Positions 34,315 through 43,416 of a DNA stretch of 64,000 bases are shown here, in pieces. Source of the DNA: an uncultured Verrucomicrobia subdivision 3 bacterium (GTDB taxonomy: Bacteria; Verrucomicrobiota; Verrucomicrobiia; Limisphaerales; UBA11358); contig CAILMI010000054.1 of assembly GCA_903835255.1 (NCBI GenBank), positions 1 through 64,000 of the forward strand. The letters are read 5' to 3'. Every line of letters starts with the position of its first letter. The first letter of the stretch is position 1. The notes below the pieces were generated by a model. That model had not been told where the DNA came from and made no database searches. It saw only the letters and a list, made by a program, of their open reading frames with translations. The position numbers and the translations under genes are program-made.

Positions 34315-36489
34315 TCAATAAGGCAGCGGGAATCTCGCAGTCAGTTCACGCACGCGGGTGCGGACTTTGTGAGCGGCATCCACATTTTTGATATCCATCA
34401 GGACCTCGGCGATCATATCGGCGATGGCTGCCATCTCCGCCTCCCTCATTCCCCGCGTCGTGCAGGCAGGTGTCCCGAGCCGGATGCCGCTGGCCTGGAA
34501 CGGCGAGCGCGTCTCGAACGGGATGGTGTTCTTGTTGACGGTGATGCCCGCCTCGTCGAGCGCAATCTGGCTGTCCTTGCCGGTAATGTCCTTCGCTCCC
34601 ACGTCCACCAGCATCAGATGGTTGTCCGTGCCGCCGCTGATCAGCCGGTAGCCGTTGCGCTTCATGCCGTCGGCGAGCGCCGCCGCATTTTTCACAACCT
34701 GCTGCTGGTAGGCCTTGAAGGTCGGCTGCAGCGCCTCGTGGAAGCAAACCGCCTTGCCGGCGATGACGTGCTCCAGCGGTCCGCCCTGGATGCCGGGGAA
34801 CATGTTGGAATCGATCTCCTTCGCGTATTTCTCGCGGCACAGGATCAGGCCGCCGCGCGGTCCGCGCAGCGTCTTGTGGGTCGTGGTGGTCACGAAATCC
34901 GCATGCTCCACTGGGCTCGGATGGATCCCCGCTGCGACCAAGCCGGCAATGTGCGCGATGTCGGCGAGCAGATACGCGCCCACTTCGCGGGCGATCTCGC
35001 CCATGCGCTTGAAATCGATGGTCCGCGGATAGGCGCTCGCGCCCACGGTGATCATCTTTGGCTTATGCTCGCGGGCCATGGCCGCCAGCTGTTCGTAGTC
35101 AATCCGGCCGTTTTCCCTGCCGACGCCGTAGTGGACGATTTCAAAAAACTTGCCGGAGAAATTGGCTTTGTTGCCGTGGGTGAGATGACCGCCATGGCTC
35201 AAATCCATGGTCAGCATCTTATCGCCGGGCTTGAGGACCGCAAAATAGACGGCCATGTTGGCCCCGGACCCGGAATGCGGCTGGACGTTGGCATGCTCCG
35301 CGCCGAACAGTTTTTTTGCGCGGTCAATCGCCAGCTGCTCGATGGTGTCAACGTATTCGCACCCGCCGTACCAGCGCTTTTTAGGGTAGCCTTCGGCGTA
35401 TTTGTTGGTGAGCACCGAGCCCTGCGCCTCCATGATGGCAGGGCTGGTGAAGTTTTCCGAGGCAATCAGCTCAATGTTTTCCTGCTGGCGCTGACGTTCC
35501 TGTTCGATGACGGCGGCGACCTCCGAATCCACATTTTTCAGGCGCAGATTCGCCGGGGCAAACTTCGCATCCATTTTTAGCACGCGGCGCTCATGGCGCC
35601 CGCCTTCAAACTTGGCGCGGATGAAAGCGTCCAGAATCTTCTTGGCGGCGTCCAGGGTCGTCCTTTTGCCGCTCAGGCAAAGGACGTTCACGTCGTTGTG
35701 CTGGCGCATGAGCGTCGCAGTTTCAGCGTCCTCCGCCACGCCCGCCCGGACGCCGGCGACCTTGTTGGCGGTGATGCAGATGCCCACGCCGCTGGTGCAG
35801 ACCAACAGGCCAAGATCCGCGCGGCCGTCGCCCACCGCCTGCGCGGCCGGCAGGGCGAAATCCGGATAATCATCCGCCGGGTCCTGGGTTTTGGCACCGC
35901 AGTCCAGCACGGTCAGCCCGCGCTGCAGCAGCAGCTGTTTCAGCGCCTCCTTCAATTCAAAGCCGCCATGGTCGGCGCCCAGCGCAAAGTTGACGGACGC
36001 CGCCGGTGCGGAAAGCGTTCCGGATAAAAAGTTATTTTGTTCCATAAATTTTAAGAGTGCTGCGATGCCCTGCTCAATCTGGTCCCGGCATTCCACGTAC
36101 GTTTCATACGGGCTGCCGATGGGGTCGCTGATGTCTTTTTCATAAGGCTCCAGCGTCTCATCAAACTCGCGCAGCAAAAATGTTTTTTCCGACGCCGCCG
36201 GATACAGCATGGTCACCGTGTCGGTATGACCGTGGGTCATCCCCAGGATCAGATCCGCCGAGCGCACCAGCTCCGCCGTGAGCATGCGGCTGCGCTGGGC
36301 CGAAATATCCACGCCCAATTCCTGCATCGCCCGCGCGGAATGCGGCGTCGGCGGCTGGCCGTTCATGGCCCCGATGCCCGCGGAGAGCACCCGGAACTCG
36401 CCGCGTCCCTGGACGACCCGACGGAACAGGGCCTCAGCCATGGGGCTGCGACAGACGTTGCCGGTGCAAATGAATAAGATGGTTTTCAT
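34315..36489 (-). CDS. triple fusion: LMW protein-tyrosine phosphatase, ribose-5-phosphate isomerase B, serine hydroxymethyltransferase
   Basis: The protein has 724 aa in one uninterrupted frame. Residues 1-155 are a low-molecular-weight phosphatase: P-loop [10 protein letters not shown] with Cys8 and Arg14, acid Asp in SDPIGSPYE. Residues about 163-300 are Rpi[33 protein letters not shown]. Residues about 303-724 are serine hydroxymethyltransferase: [13 protein letters not shown] Lys539 in [14 protein letters not shown], and the full C-terminal domain. All catalytic residues appear intact. RpiB interconverts ribose-5-P and ribulose-5-P; GlyA makes glycine and methylene-THF from serine. Both feed purine synthesis, and purD lies two genes upstream on the same strand. 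An internal ATG at 35574 could also start GlyA alone. Confidence 0.93.
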   Translation of the reverse strand: MKTILFICTGNVCRSPMAEALFRRVVQGRGEFRVLSAGIGAMNGQPPTPHSARAMQELGVDISAQRSRMLTAELVRSADLILGMTHGHTDTVTMLYPAASEKTFLLREFDETLEPYEKDISDPIGSPYETYVECRDQIEQGIAALLKFMEQNNFLSGTLSAPAASVNFALGADHGGFELKEALKQLLLQRGLTVLDCGAKTQDPADDYPDFALPAAQAVGDGRADLGLLVCTSGVGICITANKVAGVRAGVAEDAETATLMRQHNDVNVLCLSGKRTTLDAAKKILDAFIRAKFEGGRHERRVLKMDAKFAPANLRLKNVDSEVAAVIEQERQRQQENIELIASENFTSPAIMEAQGSVLTNKYAEGYPKKRWYGGCEYVDTIEQLAIDRAKKLFGAEHANVQPHSGSGANMAVYFAVLKPGDKMLTMDLSHGGHLTHGNKANFSGKFFEIVHYGVGRENGRIDYEQLAAMAREHKPKMITVGASAYPRTIDFKRMGEIAREVGAYLLADIAHIAGLVAAGIHPSPVEHADFVTTTTHKTLRGPRGGLILCREKYAKEIDSNMFPGIQGGPLEHVIAGKAVCFHEALQPTFKAYQQQVVKNAAALADGMKRNGYRLISGGTDNHLMLVDVGAKDITGKDSQIALDEAGITVNKNTIPFETRSPFQASGIRLGTPACTTRGMREAEMAAIADMIAEVLMDIKNVDAAHKVRTRVRELTARFPLPY

Positions 36490-36540
36490 CCTGCGCAAAG
36501 AATTAAGGTGATTTGTGATTGGCCAGCCGTCAATCCGAAA

Positions 36541-37248
36541 TCAACGGGCGGGCGGGCGGAGGGAGTCCAGCGCCTTGATCCAATCCACCGCCCGCGCCAG
36601 AACCGGGTCCTGAATCACGGGTTTTTGCGGCTCAGCCGGGCGCGGCGGCAAGGGCTCCGCCTCCTCATCACCGTCCTTGATTTTTGCCCGCACTAGGTCC
36701 GCCTCGCTGGTGTGATCGATGAACGGCGCAAAATCGTTTGTGACGGGTCCGGAAAGGGCCAGGCTCTGAACCGGGGCCGCGTAGGGATTTTTGAGAAAAA
36801 CCCGCTCCGCCTCCTCACCCACCGCCACGGCGATGTCCGGCTGGATGCCCGCCGCCGCACCGCCGAACACCAATCCCGCCCGCGCCGCGCGCAGCGTCGC
36901 CGCCAGCGCCGCCGCCGCCCCCTGCGTCCGACCGTTCACCAGAATAGCTAGCGGCAGTTTTTTCCCCGCAAACACGGCCGCCGTCCCCGGGACCGCCGCT
37001 GGATCCCCGCCCTCCACAAACCTCAAGTCCAAAATAGTGCCCAGAATCCTGTTGGTGGCGGCAAAGGCGGCCCGGGCCGTGGCGATTTCAGCCGCCACCC
37101 CGTTTTCCACGGAGCCGATGCGCAAATACATCACGCCGTCTTCCAGCAGGGTCGGCACGAGGCGCGCGCTGCCGGCGGCGTCCGACCGCTGCCCTCCACC
37201 CGTCACCAGCAGGACGGCAAAAAGACAAAGTTTGTAAAAGCGGCTCAT
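36541..37248 (-). CDS. exported S41-like protein lacking catalytic residues
   Basis: The protein has 235 aa from the ATG at 37248, with a signal peptide (FYKLCLFAVLLVTGGGQRSDA). The core resembles the C-terminal-processing peptidase fold: GTILDLRFVEGGDPA for the usual LILDLRxNxGG strand and LAILVNGRTQGAAAALAATLRAA for LVNxxTASAAE. The nucleophile Ser position reads Gly and the downstream Lys region (GGAAAG) has no Lys. It is therefore likely a binding or scaffold protein, if the family call is right. The tail (residues about 190-235) is charged and Pro-rich. It lies between the triple fusion and purD on the same strand. Confidence 0.55.
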   Translation of the reverse strand: MSRFYKLCLFAVLLVTGGGQRSDAAGSARLVPTLLEDGVMYLRIGSVENGVAAEIATARAAFAATNRILGTILDLRFVEGGDPAAVPGTAAVFAGKKLPLAILVNGRTQGAAAALAATLRAARAGLVFGGAAAGIQPDIAVAVGEEAERVFLKNPYAAPVQSLALSGPVTNDFAPFIDHTSEADLVRAKIKDGDEEAEPLPPRPAEPQKPVIQDPVLARAVDWIKALDSLRPPAR

Positions 37249-37345
37249 CACACTGGACAATAAAATGCGGAGTGCCGTTCCAAAAGTAAAGAGGCTTGAA
37301 CGCGGCCGAAAGTCGGGCCGGTTCTTTCCGGGGCGCGCGCAATTT

Positions 37346-37461
37346 CAGAGCGCGCGAATGCATCGGGGGCGTTGGGCGCCGCGGGGCCGTTGGATTGGCT
37401 CGCGATTTTTCCACCGGGCGGGAGGCGCCGGCTCCACTCCGGGAGCGGACGCCTGCCGCTA
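37346..37461 (-). repeat. dispersed repeat family 2, copy 2, overlapping the purD stop
   Basis: Homologous to 34213-34314. On the minus strand it begins at the purD stop (TAG followed by CGGCAGGCG) and forms a hairpin AGGCG...GCTCC with GGAGC...CGCCT. A U-rich stretch (GGAAAAATCG) is not a classical terminator tail. Confidence 0.75.
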
Positions 37462-38748
37462 CAACGCCTTGGCCCCAATATCGCGACGGAACTGCGCGTC
37501 CTCAAAATGGATTGTTTCCACAGCCGCATAGGCGGCCGCCTGCGCCGCACGCAGATCCTTGCCCAGCGCCGTCACACCCAGCACGCGGCCGCCATTTGTC
37601 ACGATGTGGCCGCCCTTCAAGGCCGTGCCGGCATGGAACACTTTCGTGTGGGACAACGCATTCGCGGCATCGAGCCCGGATATGATTTTTCCTTTGGGAT
37701 AATTGCCCGGATAACCGCCGCTGGCCATCACCACGCACACGCTGGCTTCCGGCCTCCATTCCAATTCAATTTTATCCAGCGTCCCGTCCACGCTCGCGGC
37801 GAGCAGCTCGATCAGGTCGTTTTTCAGCCGCGTCAGATAGACCTGCGTCTCGGGATCGCCAAAGCGGGCGTTGAACTCCAGAATCTTCGGACCGCTCTGG
37901 GTCAGCATCACCCCCGGATAAAGGATGCCGCGATAATCAATCCCCTCCGCCACGCACCCCCGCATGAACGGTTCCAGCACCTGGCGCGCGGTGTCAGCAA
38001 GCTGCGCGTCGGTCAGGAACGGCGTGGGCGAATAGGTGCCCATGCCGCCGGTGTTCAGCCCCCGATCGCCGTCGAGAGCGCGCTTGTGATCCTGCGAGGT
38101 CGGGAAAATCTTCGCCGTCCGTCCGTCGCACAAGGCATGCATCGAGACCTCGACCCCTTCCAGGAATTCCTGGATGACCACCCGGGCGCCCGCCGCGCCG
38201 AAGGCTTTGCCGACCATGATTTCATCCACCGCCTTCTCGGCCTCGGCCAGATTGCTGCAAATCAAAACCCCCTTGCCCAGCGCGAGGCCGTCCGCCTTCA
38301 CCACGCACTTGCCGCCCAGCGTGGCGCAAAAGGCCTTTGCCGGCCCCGCCTCTGAGAACGTGCCCGCCGACGCTGTCGGTATGCCATATTTCTCCATGAA
38401 TTTCTGGGAGAAAACCTTGGAGGATTCGAATTGCGCCGCCTTCTGATTAACGCCCCAGATTTTCAGCCCCTGCCGCTGGAACAAATCCACGATGCCGAGC
38501 GCGAGCGGATTATCCGGCCCGACCACGGTGAGATCGATTTTCTTGTCCTGCGCAAAGGCCAGCAGCCCGGGCAAATCCTCGGCGGCAATCGGGACGCATT
38601 CGACGGGCTTCCCGGTTTTCGCCGCCGCCTCTTGGGCGATTCCGGCATTGCCGGGCGCGCACCACAGCTGCGTGAGGTGCGCGGATTGCGTGAGTTTCCA
38701 GACCAAAGCGTGCTCGCGGCCGCCCGAACCAATGACAAGAAGTTTCAT
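37459..38748 (-). CDS. purD: phosphoribosylamine-glycine ligase
   Basis: The protein has 429 aa, full length. The N-terminus is MKLLVIGSGGREHALVWKL. The ATP-grasp core shows KADGLALGKGVLI and HALCDGRT. The late motif LEFNARFGDPETQVYL is diagnostic for GARS. It joins 5-phosphoribosylamine with glycine, the second step of purine synthesis. Glycine comes from the GlyA part of the triple fusion encoded downstream on the same strand, so the two may be coordinated. The upstream gap to 38913 shows no gene. Confidence 0.97.
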   Translation of the reverse strand: MKLLVIGSGGREHALVWKLTQSAHLTQLWCAPGNAGIAQEAAAKTGKPVECVPIAAEDLPGLLAFAQDKKIDLTVVGPDNPLALGIVDLFQRQGLKIWGVNQKAAQFESSKVFSQKFMEKYGIPTASAGTFSEAGPAKAFCATLGGKCVVKADGLALGKGVLICSNLAEAEKAVDEIMVGKAFGAAGARVVIQEFLEGVEVSMHALCDGRTAKIFPTSQDHKRALDGDRGLNTGGMGTYSPTPFLTDAQLADTARQVLEPFMRGCVAEGIDYRGILYPGVMLTQSGPKILEFNARFGDPETQVYLTRLKNDLIELLAASVDGTLDKIELEWRPEASVCVVMASGGYPGNYPKGKIISGLDAANALSHTKVFHAGTALKGGHIVTNGGRVLGVTALGKDLRAAQAAAYAAVETIHFEDAQFRRDIGAKAL

Positions 38749-38913
38749 GAATCGGCCTCCAGATTACGCGGATAAAAAGACAAAAACAATCAGCGAGAAT
38801 GCCCCCCCGCAATGCCCTGTCCCCTCATCCGCCAAACCGGGAGCGGGCGGGGCGGCACCGGGCCAGTCCCTTTTTAGCAATCACCGCCCGCCATAACCAA
38901 CCCGCACCTAGGC

Positions 38914-40119
38914 TCACAGAGCCAGCTTACCCGTGCCGGCCCATTGCTTCACCAGCGCATCCACCGCGTCCACCGGGTCGAGGGTGTAGGGATACGGCAG
39001 ATGGTTCAGATCGGCCCATGAAAAATCCGCCGGCGGATTAAAGCGGAGCCCCCCCCGGGCGACATTGGATTTGAAATTGTTTTCCTGCTCGAACCTCTCA
39101 TCCGCCTGAGTCGCCGCGCGGGGCGGCCGGGGGTTTTCATTGTTGCTGCCGACAATGCAGAGGATCCCAGCATGATCGCGCGCGACGCTGTCCTTGGCAT
39201 GGGAAAACGAGGTGGCAATCAGCGTGTCGCGATAGCAGCAGTTTTCAACCAGGTTGACGCATTTGGTCACGGAGACGGTGGCGTATTGCGCGCCCTCAAT
39301 AAGGTTGTTCCAGCAGTGGATATTGCCCAGCCGGGCGCGCGGCGCACGGTCGTCAATATTTTGAAACCAATTATGGTGCAGGGAAACATTCAGGCGCCCG
39401 CCGTCCCGCTGAAAATTCGATGCGCTGGACGAGTGGCCGATCAGCATGGATTTCTTGTGCGGCCCGCGCTCGTCGCCGGCAAAGCGGCACCAGGAAACCG
39501 TGACGCAATCCGAGCCGTGGACGATGTCGCACTGGCCGTCGTACGCCTTTCCAAAATCGCAATGATCCACCCAGATGTGATGGCTGGAAGCCTTGCCGGC
39601 GCTGGTGATGCGGACATAATCCCATCCGAGCTGGTCATATTTTCCAGTGGGGTCCAACTCCCACAAGTCGCGGAAACGCAGGTTTCGGAGGATGACGTTC
39701 CAGGCGCCGTGAATTTCAATCGTGCCCCGGCGAAGGGTGGCCCCGCTGCCGGCAGAGTAAATCGTGGTGTTCGGCCGCACAGTGACGACCCCGACGTTCT
39801 TGAGTACCGCCCCGCCTTTCTGGTTGGCGAGCTCGCCCAGATCAATATCCGCCGCAACCTGAATGACACGCGGCGTGGCATCGCGAAGCTTCTTGTCCCG
39901 GATATCAAGCCTTTCGGCCGCGGACTGGAATTCCATGGCCGTGCGGACGATGACCGGCGCATTGGTCCCGCCGCCCGTGGTGCCGGAAAGCCCGCCAGCG
40001 GCGACCGTGGCAAAGCCGCGGAGGGAAAAATCCGGCGGGGAGGATGCAGGGGCGGCCTGGGCAAAGGCGACAGGCGAGACCAGAAGGCCGGCGACCCCGA
40101 GAATAATTTTCAAATTCAT
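38914..40119 (-). CDS. pectate lyase, PL1 family, secreted
   Basis: The protein has 401 aa from the ATG at 40119, chosen because it opens a standard signal peptide (NLKIILGVAGLLVSPVAFAQA). The parallel beta-helix core shows the PL1 signatures WVDHCDFGKAYDGQCDIVHGSD (calcium-site acids) and HHNWFQNIDDRAPRARLG, the R-x-P-x-x-R catalytic stretch. It cleaves polygalacturonate by beta-elimination. It lies 32 bases downstream of the GH35 gene in the same direction, pointing to a pectin side-chain and backbone unit. A start at 40155 overlapping GH35 is possible but would push the signal peptide inward. Confidence 0.93.
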   Translation of the reverse strand: MNLKIILGVAGLLVSPVAFAQAAPASSPPDFSLRGFATVAAGGLSGTTGGGTNAPVIVRTAMEFQSAAERLDIRDKKLRDATPRVIQVAADIDLGELANQKGGAVLKNVGVVTVRPNTTIYSAGSGATLRRGTIEIHGAWNVILRNLRFRDLWELDPTGKYDQLGWDYVRITSAGKASSHHIWVDHCDFGKAYDGQCDIVHGSDCVTVSWCRFAGDERGPHKKSMLIGHSSSASNFQRDGGRLNVSLHHNWFQNIDDRAPRARLGNIHCWNNLIEGAQYATVSVTKCVNLVENCCYRDTLIATSFSHAKDSVARDHAGILCIVGSNNENPRPPRAATQADERFEQENNFKSNVARGGLRFNPPADFSWADLNHLPYPYTLDPVDAVDALVKQWAGTGKLAL

Positions 40120-40151
40120 GATGCCCCTGATGACCGGCGCCCGGCAAAAAA

Positions 40152-42419
40152 TCAATTCCCGGATTTCAATGCGGGCGCGCGGCGATGAACGATTTCCACC
40201 GACAGCAATTGGGCCAGACTTTCGGCATTGCCGAAATCTGGACGCGCTTTCGGCTCGAGGAAAATCGGCGCCTCTTTACGCAGCGGCAGGATTTCCAGCC
40301 GCAGATCGCCGGTCAAAATTTCGGGCGCGTAGCGAAGCAATCCCAAGTCAAACTCGCGGCCGGCGTAGAAATTGTCGGCGATCAGCCTGCCGTTGAGCGT
40401 CAGCCGGGCCACGTCGCCGACGTAGCGGATGCGGAGCAGCGGATTCTGTTTTAAATCCAGTTTCGCCGGCAGTTTGATTTTCCAGGCCGCCGCATTGGTG
40501 AAGTCCGGATCCGCCGGCGCGAGGGCGATGTGCGACTTGCCGCTGCTCAGCGGAATCTCCCGCGCCGGTCCGGCAGGCCGGAGCGGTTCCGCAGCGAGGC
40601 GGGTGGTCGAAATAGCTTGCGGCGGTTCCAGAGTAATTTTGCCGCCCGCCGATTTGCAGAGCATCAGTGATTCCGCCTCGCTCAACAACACGACTTGAAT
40701 TGTTTTGCCATGGGTGGTTTTGATATTGCCAAATGATTTTGAACTTGGCTGGACGTTTTCAAATCGCCGAACCCTGTCCCCCTTCTTACCGGATTCAAAG
40801 ACAAATTCAGCCGGCACCCCCGGTGTCTCGGCGAAGAAAATCGTGCGCACATTGCCGCTATCCATTTTGCAGATGGGCTGGGCGGTTGCGTAAATTAATT
40901 TCACGCCGCCGAGGTCGAGATTAAAAGGCCAGAAGAAAAATGCGTCTGCCGGAATCGTCACCGGCTTCTCTGGAAAAACAGATTCGCCGCCCGGCAGGTT
41001 GAGCTTGAACTGCACGTTGGTTTTGGCGGACAGCGGCTGGAGGCGCTGGTAGTTGTTCACGAACAGATAGCCGCTGCTGCCATCGGAGCGGACCGCCCAG
41101 CGCAGCGTGTCCAGATCCGTTTTGTGGGTCGGACGACTGTCGGGCAGGGTTGCCGGCATCTGTGCCAGCGGCGCGCCGAAGTCGTGCAGGAACAGATGGA
41201 GCCGGCGCAGCCAGTAATAGTGCGGATTGATCTGGCCGAATTCGCCGAGCGGCGCGTTGAAGTCGTAGCTTTTCACCGGCAAATCATTGGGATAGCCGGT
41301 GGCCTGCGACTCCTGCAGGGTGGAGAGGCGGCCCTCGGGATTCTGGCCGCCGTGATACATGTAATATCCCAGCAGACTGCTGCCGGATCCGAGCTGCGTC
41401 AGCACCACGGCTTCCACATCCCGGGGGTCATAGCAGATGCGGCGGTGATAGGAAGCCGGCATGCCGCCGCCAATTTCGCAGGTCAGATGCGGGTACTTTT
41501 CCGTGCCGGCCGTGTCGCCCTCCCGATCTTGCTTCAGCGTGTCATTGCCGATGCCGGCATCGGTGCGCGTGATCTTAAACGTGAAATTCTCCCAGCTGTC
41601 GCCCTCCATCGCCTGGATGCCGCGCGTCCAGAACCCGTCCGGGTAGGCGCCGTAAAAGGGTAGCAGCTCTCCCAAGGGCGCGGGCGTTTTCAAGGCCGGC
41701 CAGCCGGTCTTGATATAGAGCGGCACATCCAGACCGGAGTCCCGGGCGAGCTTTTTCAGAGCCATGAGATATGCCGGCGCCCCCCCGAATTCATTGTCCA
41801 CCTGGACGCCGATGACCGGCCCGCCGTCTTTCCAGAGATGCCCCTCCAACTGCCGGGCAATCTGTCCATAGAGAACTGCGGTGGCCGCCATGAAATTCGT
41901 GTCCGTCGATCGCAGCTTCCAATCCTTGTGCGCCTGCACCCAGTCGGGAAAGCCGCCCTGCCGGACTTCGCCATGGCACCACGGGCCGCAGCGGACGACG
42001 ACCTTCAAGCCCAGATCGCCGCACAGACCGACAAATTTCCCCAGATCACGCGGGCCCGACCAGTCCCATTGCCCCTCGATTTCTTCGTGGTGAATCCAAA
42101 AAACGTAGGTGGACACGATGTCCACGCCCCCGGCTTTCATCTGGAGCAGCTCCTGGCGCCATTCGGACTGGGGACAACGGGCATAGTGGAATTCGCCCAT
42201 CACCGGAAACACCGCCTGTCCGTCGAACAGAAGACTCCGGCTGTTCACCGAGATTTCATGGCCGGCCGGATTCCGGGAGGTGCCGAGCTTGAAATAGCCA
42301 TCCTCTGCGGGCGAGGGGGACGGGATGGTGGCCGTGAGCGGTTCGGCGCGGACCGCGCTGGCCAAGGCCAGACCCGCGGCCAGGAGGACGGACGACAGCT
42401 GCGGAAAAGGACGGTTCAT
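40152..42419 (-). CDS. beta-galactosidase, GH35 family, secreted
   Basis: The protein has 755 aa. A signal peptide occupies residues 1-25 (SSVLLAAGLALASAVRA). The TIM barrel shows the GH35 features: HYARCPQSEWRQELLQMKAGGVDIVSTYVFWIHHE, CGPWCHGEVRQGGFPDW, acid/base region VIGVQVDNEFGG and nucleophile region HLTCEIGGGM. Beta-sandwich domains follow (about 480-750). GH35 enzymes remove terminal beta-galactose, for example from pectic galactan or arabinogalactan. It is the first gene of a pair with the PL1 lyase. Confidence 0.93.
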   Translation of the reverse strand: MNRPFPQLSSVLLAAGLALASAVRAEPLTATIPSPSPAEDGYFKLGTSRNPAGHEISVNSRSLLFDGQAVFPVMGEFHYARCPQSEWRQELLQMKAGGVDIVSTYVFWIHHEEIEGQWDWSGPRDLGKFVGLCGDLGLKVVVRCGPWCHGEVRQGGFPDWVQAHKDWKLRSTDTNFMAATAVLYGQIARQLEGHLWKDGGPVIGVQVDNEFGGAPAYLMALKKLARDSGLDVPLYIKTGWPALKTPAPLGELLPFYGAYPDGFWTRGIQAMEGDSWENFTFKITRTDAGIGNDTLKQDREGDTAGTEKYPHLTCEIGGGMPASYHRRICYDPRDVEAVVLTQLGSGSSLLGYYMYHGGQNPEGRLSTLQESQATGYPNDLPVKSYDFNAPLGEFGQINPHYYWLRRLHLFLHDFGAPLAQMPATLPDSRPTHKTDLDTLRWAVRSDGSSGYLFVNNYQRLQPLSAKTNVQFKLNLPGGESVFPEKPVTIPADAFFFWPFNLDLGGVKLIYATAQPICKMDSGNVRTIFFAETPGVPAEFVFESGKKGDRVRRFENVQPSSKSFGNIKTTHGKTIQVVLLSEAESLMLCKSAGGKITLEPPQAISTTRLAAEPLRPAGPAREIPLSSGKSHIALAPADPDFTNAAAWKIKLPAKLDLKQNPLLRIRYVGDVARLTLNGRLIADNFYAGREFDLGLLRYAPEILTGDLRLEILPLRKEAPIFLEPKARPDFGNAESLAQLLSVEIVHRRAPALKSGN

Positions 42420-42616
42420 TGGCCACAGCTTAAGCGGAGGCTATGAATTGGAAATTAAAAAAACGCCTTACTCAAAGAGTCGAGGGACGGAGACGGTGGG
42501 GACGCGGTCCCCGGGTCCAGGGTTCGTCGCTGAATAGTACATGGTATAAACCTCACGAACGGTTTCCTGTCATTCCCGCGTTGAATCGAAGGCGCCAATC
42601 GAGCACATTCTGGGCT

Positions 42617-43342
42617 GTGAAAATCTCCATCATCGTTCCCGCGTTCAATGAGGAGCGCCTGCTCGGCCAGTCCCTGGCCCACATCACGGCGGCGGCGGCG
42701 GCTTTCACCCGGCGCCACTGGGAGATGGAATTGATCGTGTGCGACAACAACTCCACCGACCGCACGGCGGAAATTGCCCGGGCGGCGGGGGCCCAGGTCG
42801 TGTTCGAACCCATCAATCAGATCGCGCGCGCCCGCAACTGCGGCGCGCAGTCGGCCACCGGCAACTGGCTGCTGTTTGTGGATGCGGATTCCCATCCCAG
42901 CGCGGAACTCATGGACGACGTCGCCGTGCAGATCCTGTCCGGCCGTTGTCTGGCGGGCGGCGCGACCCTCCGGCTGGACCACCGCGACCGGGCAGCGAAC
43001 CTCATCACCTGGATTTGGAACTGCGCCAGCCGGATGCGCCGGATGATGGCCGGCTCATTTATTTTCTGCGAGGCGGAGGCTTTCCGGAAAATCGGCGGAT
43101 TCAGCAATACCCTGTTCGCGGCCGAGGAACTGGAACTGACCCAGCGGCTGCGAAAACACGCGAAGAAGACCGGCCAGCGCCTGGTCATCCTGCATCGGCA
43201 CCCGCTCCTCACCTCCGCCCGCAAAATCCACCTGTACACCAAGCGCGAACATCTCAAGTTTCTGGCCGGCGTGATTTTCAGCGGGGGGCGCGCCCTGACC
43301 CGGCGCGATGCCGCGCATTTGTGGTACGACGGGCGGCGCTGA
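42617..43342 (+). CDS. family 2 glycosyltransferase
   Basis: The protein has 241 aa from the GTG at 42617. It begins at once with the GT2 fold: VKISIIVPAFNEERLLGQSL, CDNNSTDRTAEIARAAGA and LFVDADSHPSAELM (DxD-like DAD). GGFSNTLFAAEELELTQRL follows. No membrane segments are obvious. The sugar donor and acceptor are unknown. Upstream sequence in the same frame has no glycosyltransferase features, which supports the GTG start. It is divergent from the GH35 gene. Confidence 0.88.
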   Translation: MKISIIVPAFNEERLLGQSLAHITAAAAAFTRRHWEMELIVCDNNSTDRTAEIARAAGAQVVFEPINQIARARNCGAQSATGNWLLFVDADSHPSAELMDDVAVQILSGRCLAGGATLRLDHRDRAANLITWIWNCASRMRRMMAGSFIFCEAEAFRKIGGFSNTLFAAEELELTQRLRKHAKKTGQRLVILHRHPLLTSARKIHLYTKREHLKFLAGVIFSGGRALTRRDAAHLWYDGRR

Positions 43343-43416
43343 GCCGGAGCGATGCATGGGGAAAAAGACGGATTGAAACTTTCGGACCGGACCGGTTTTA
43401 GTTAGTATGCATTCCT

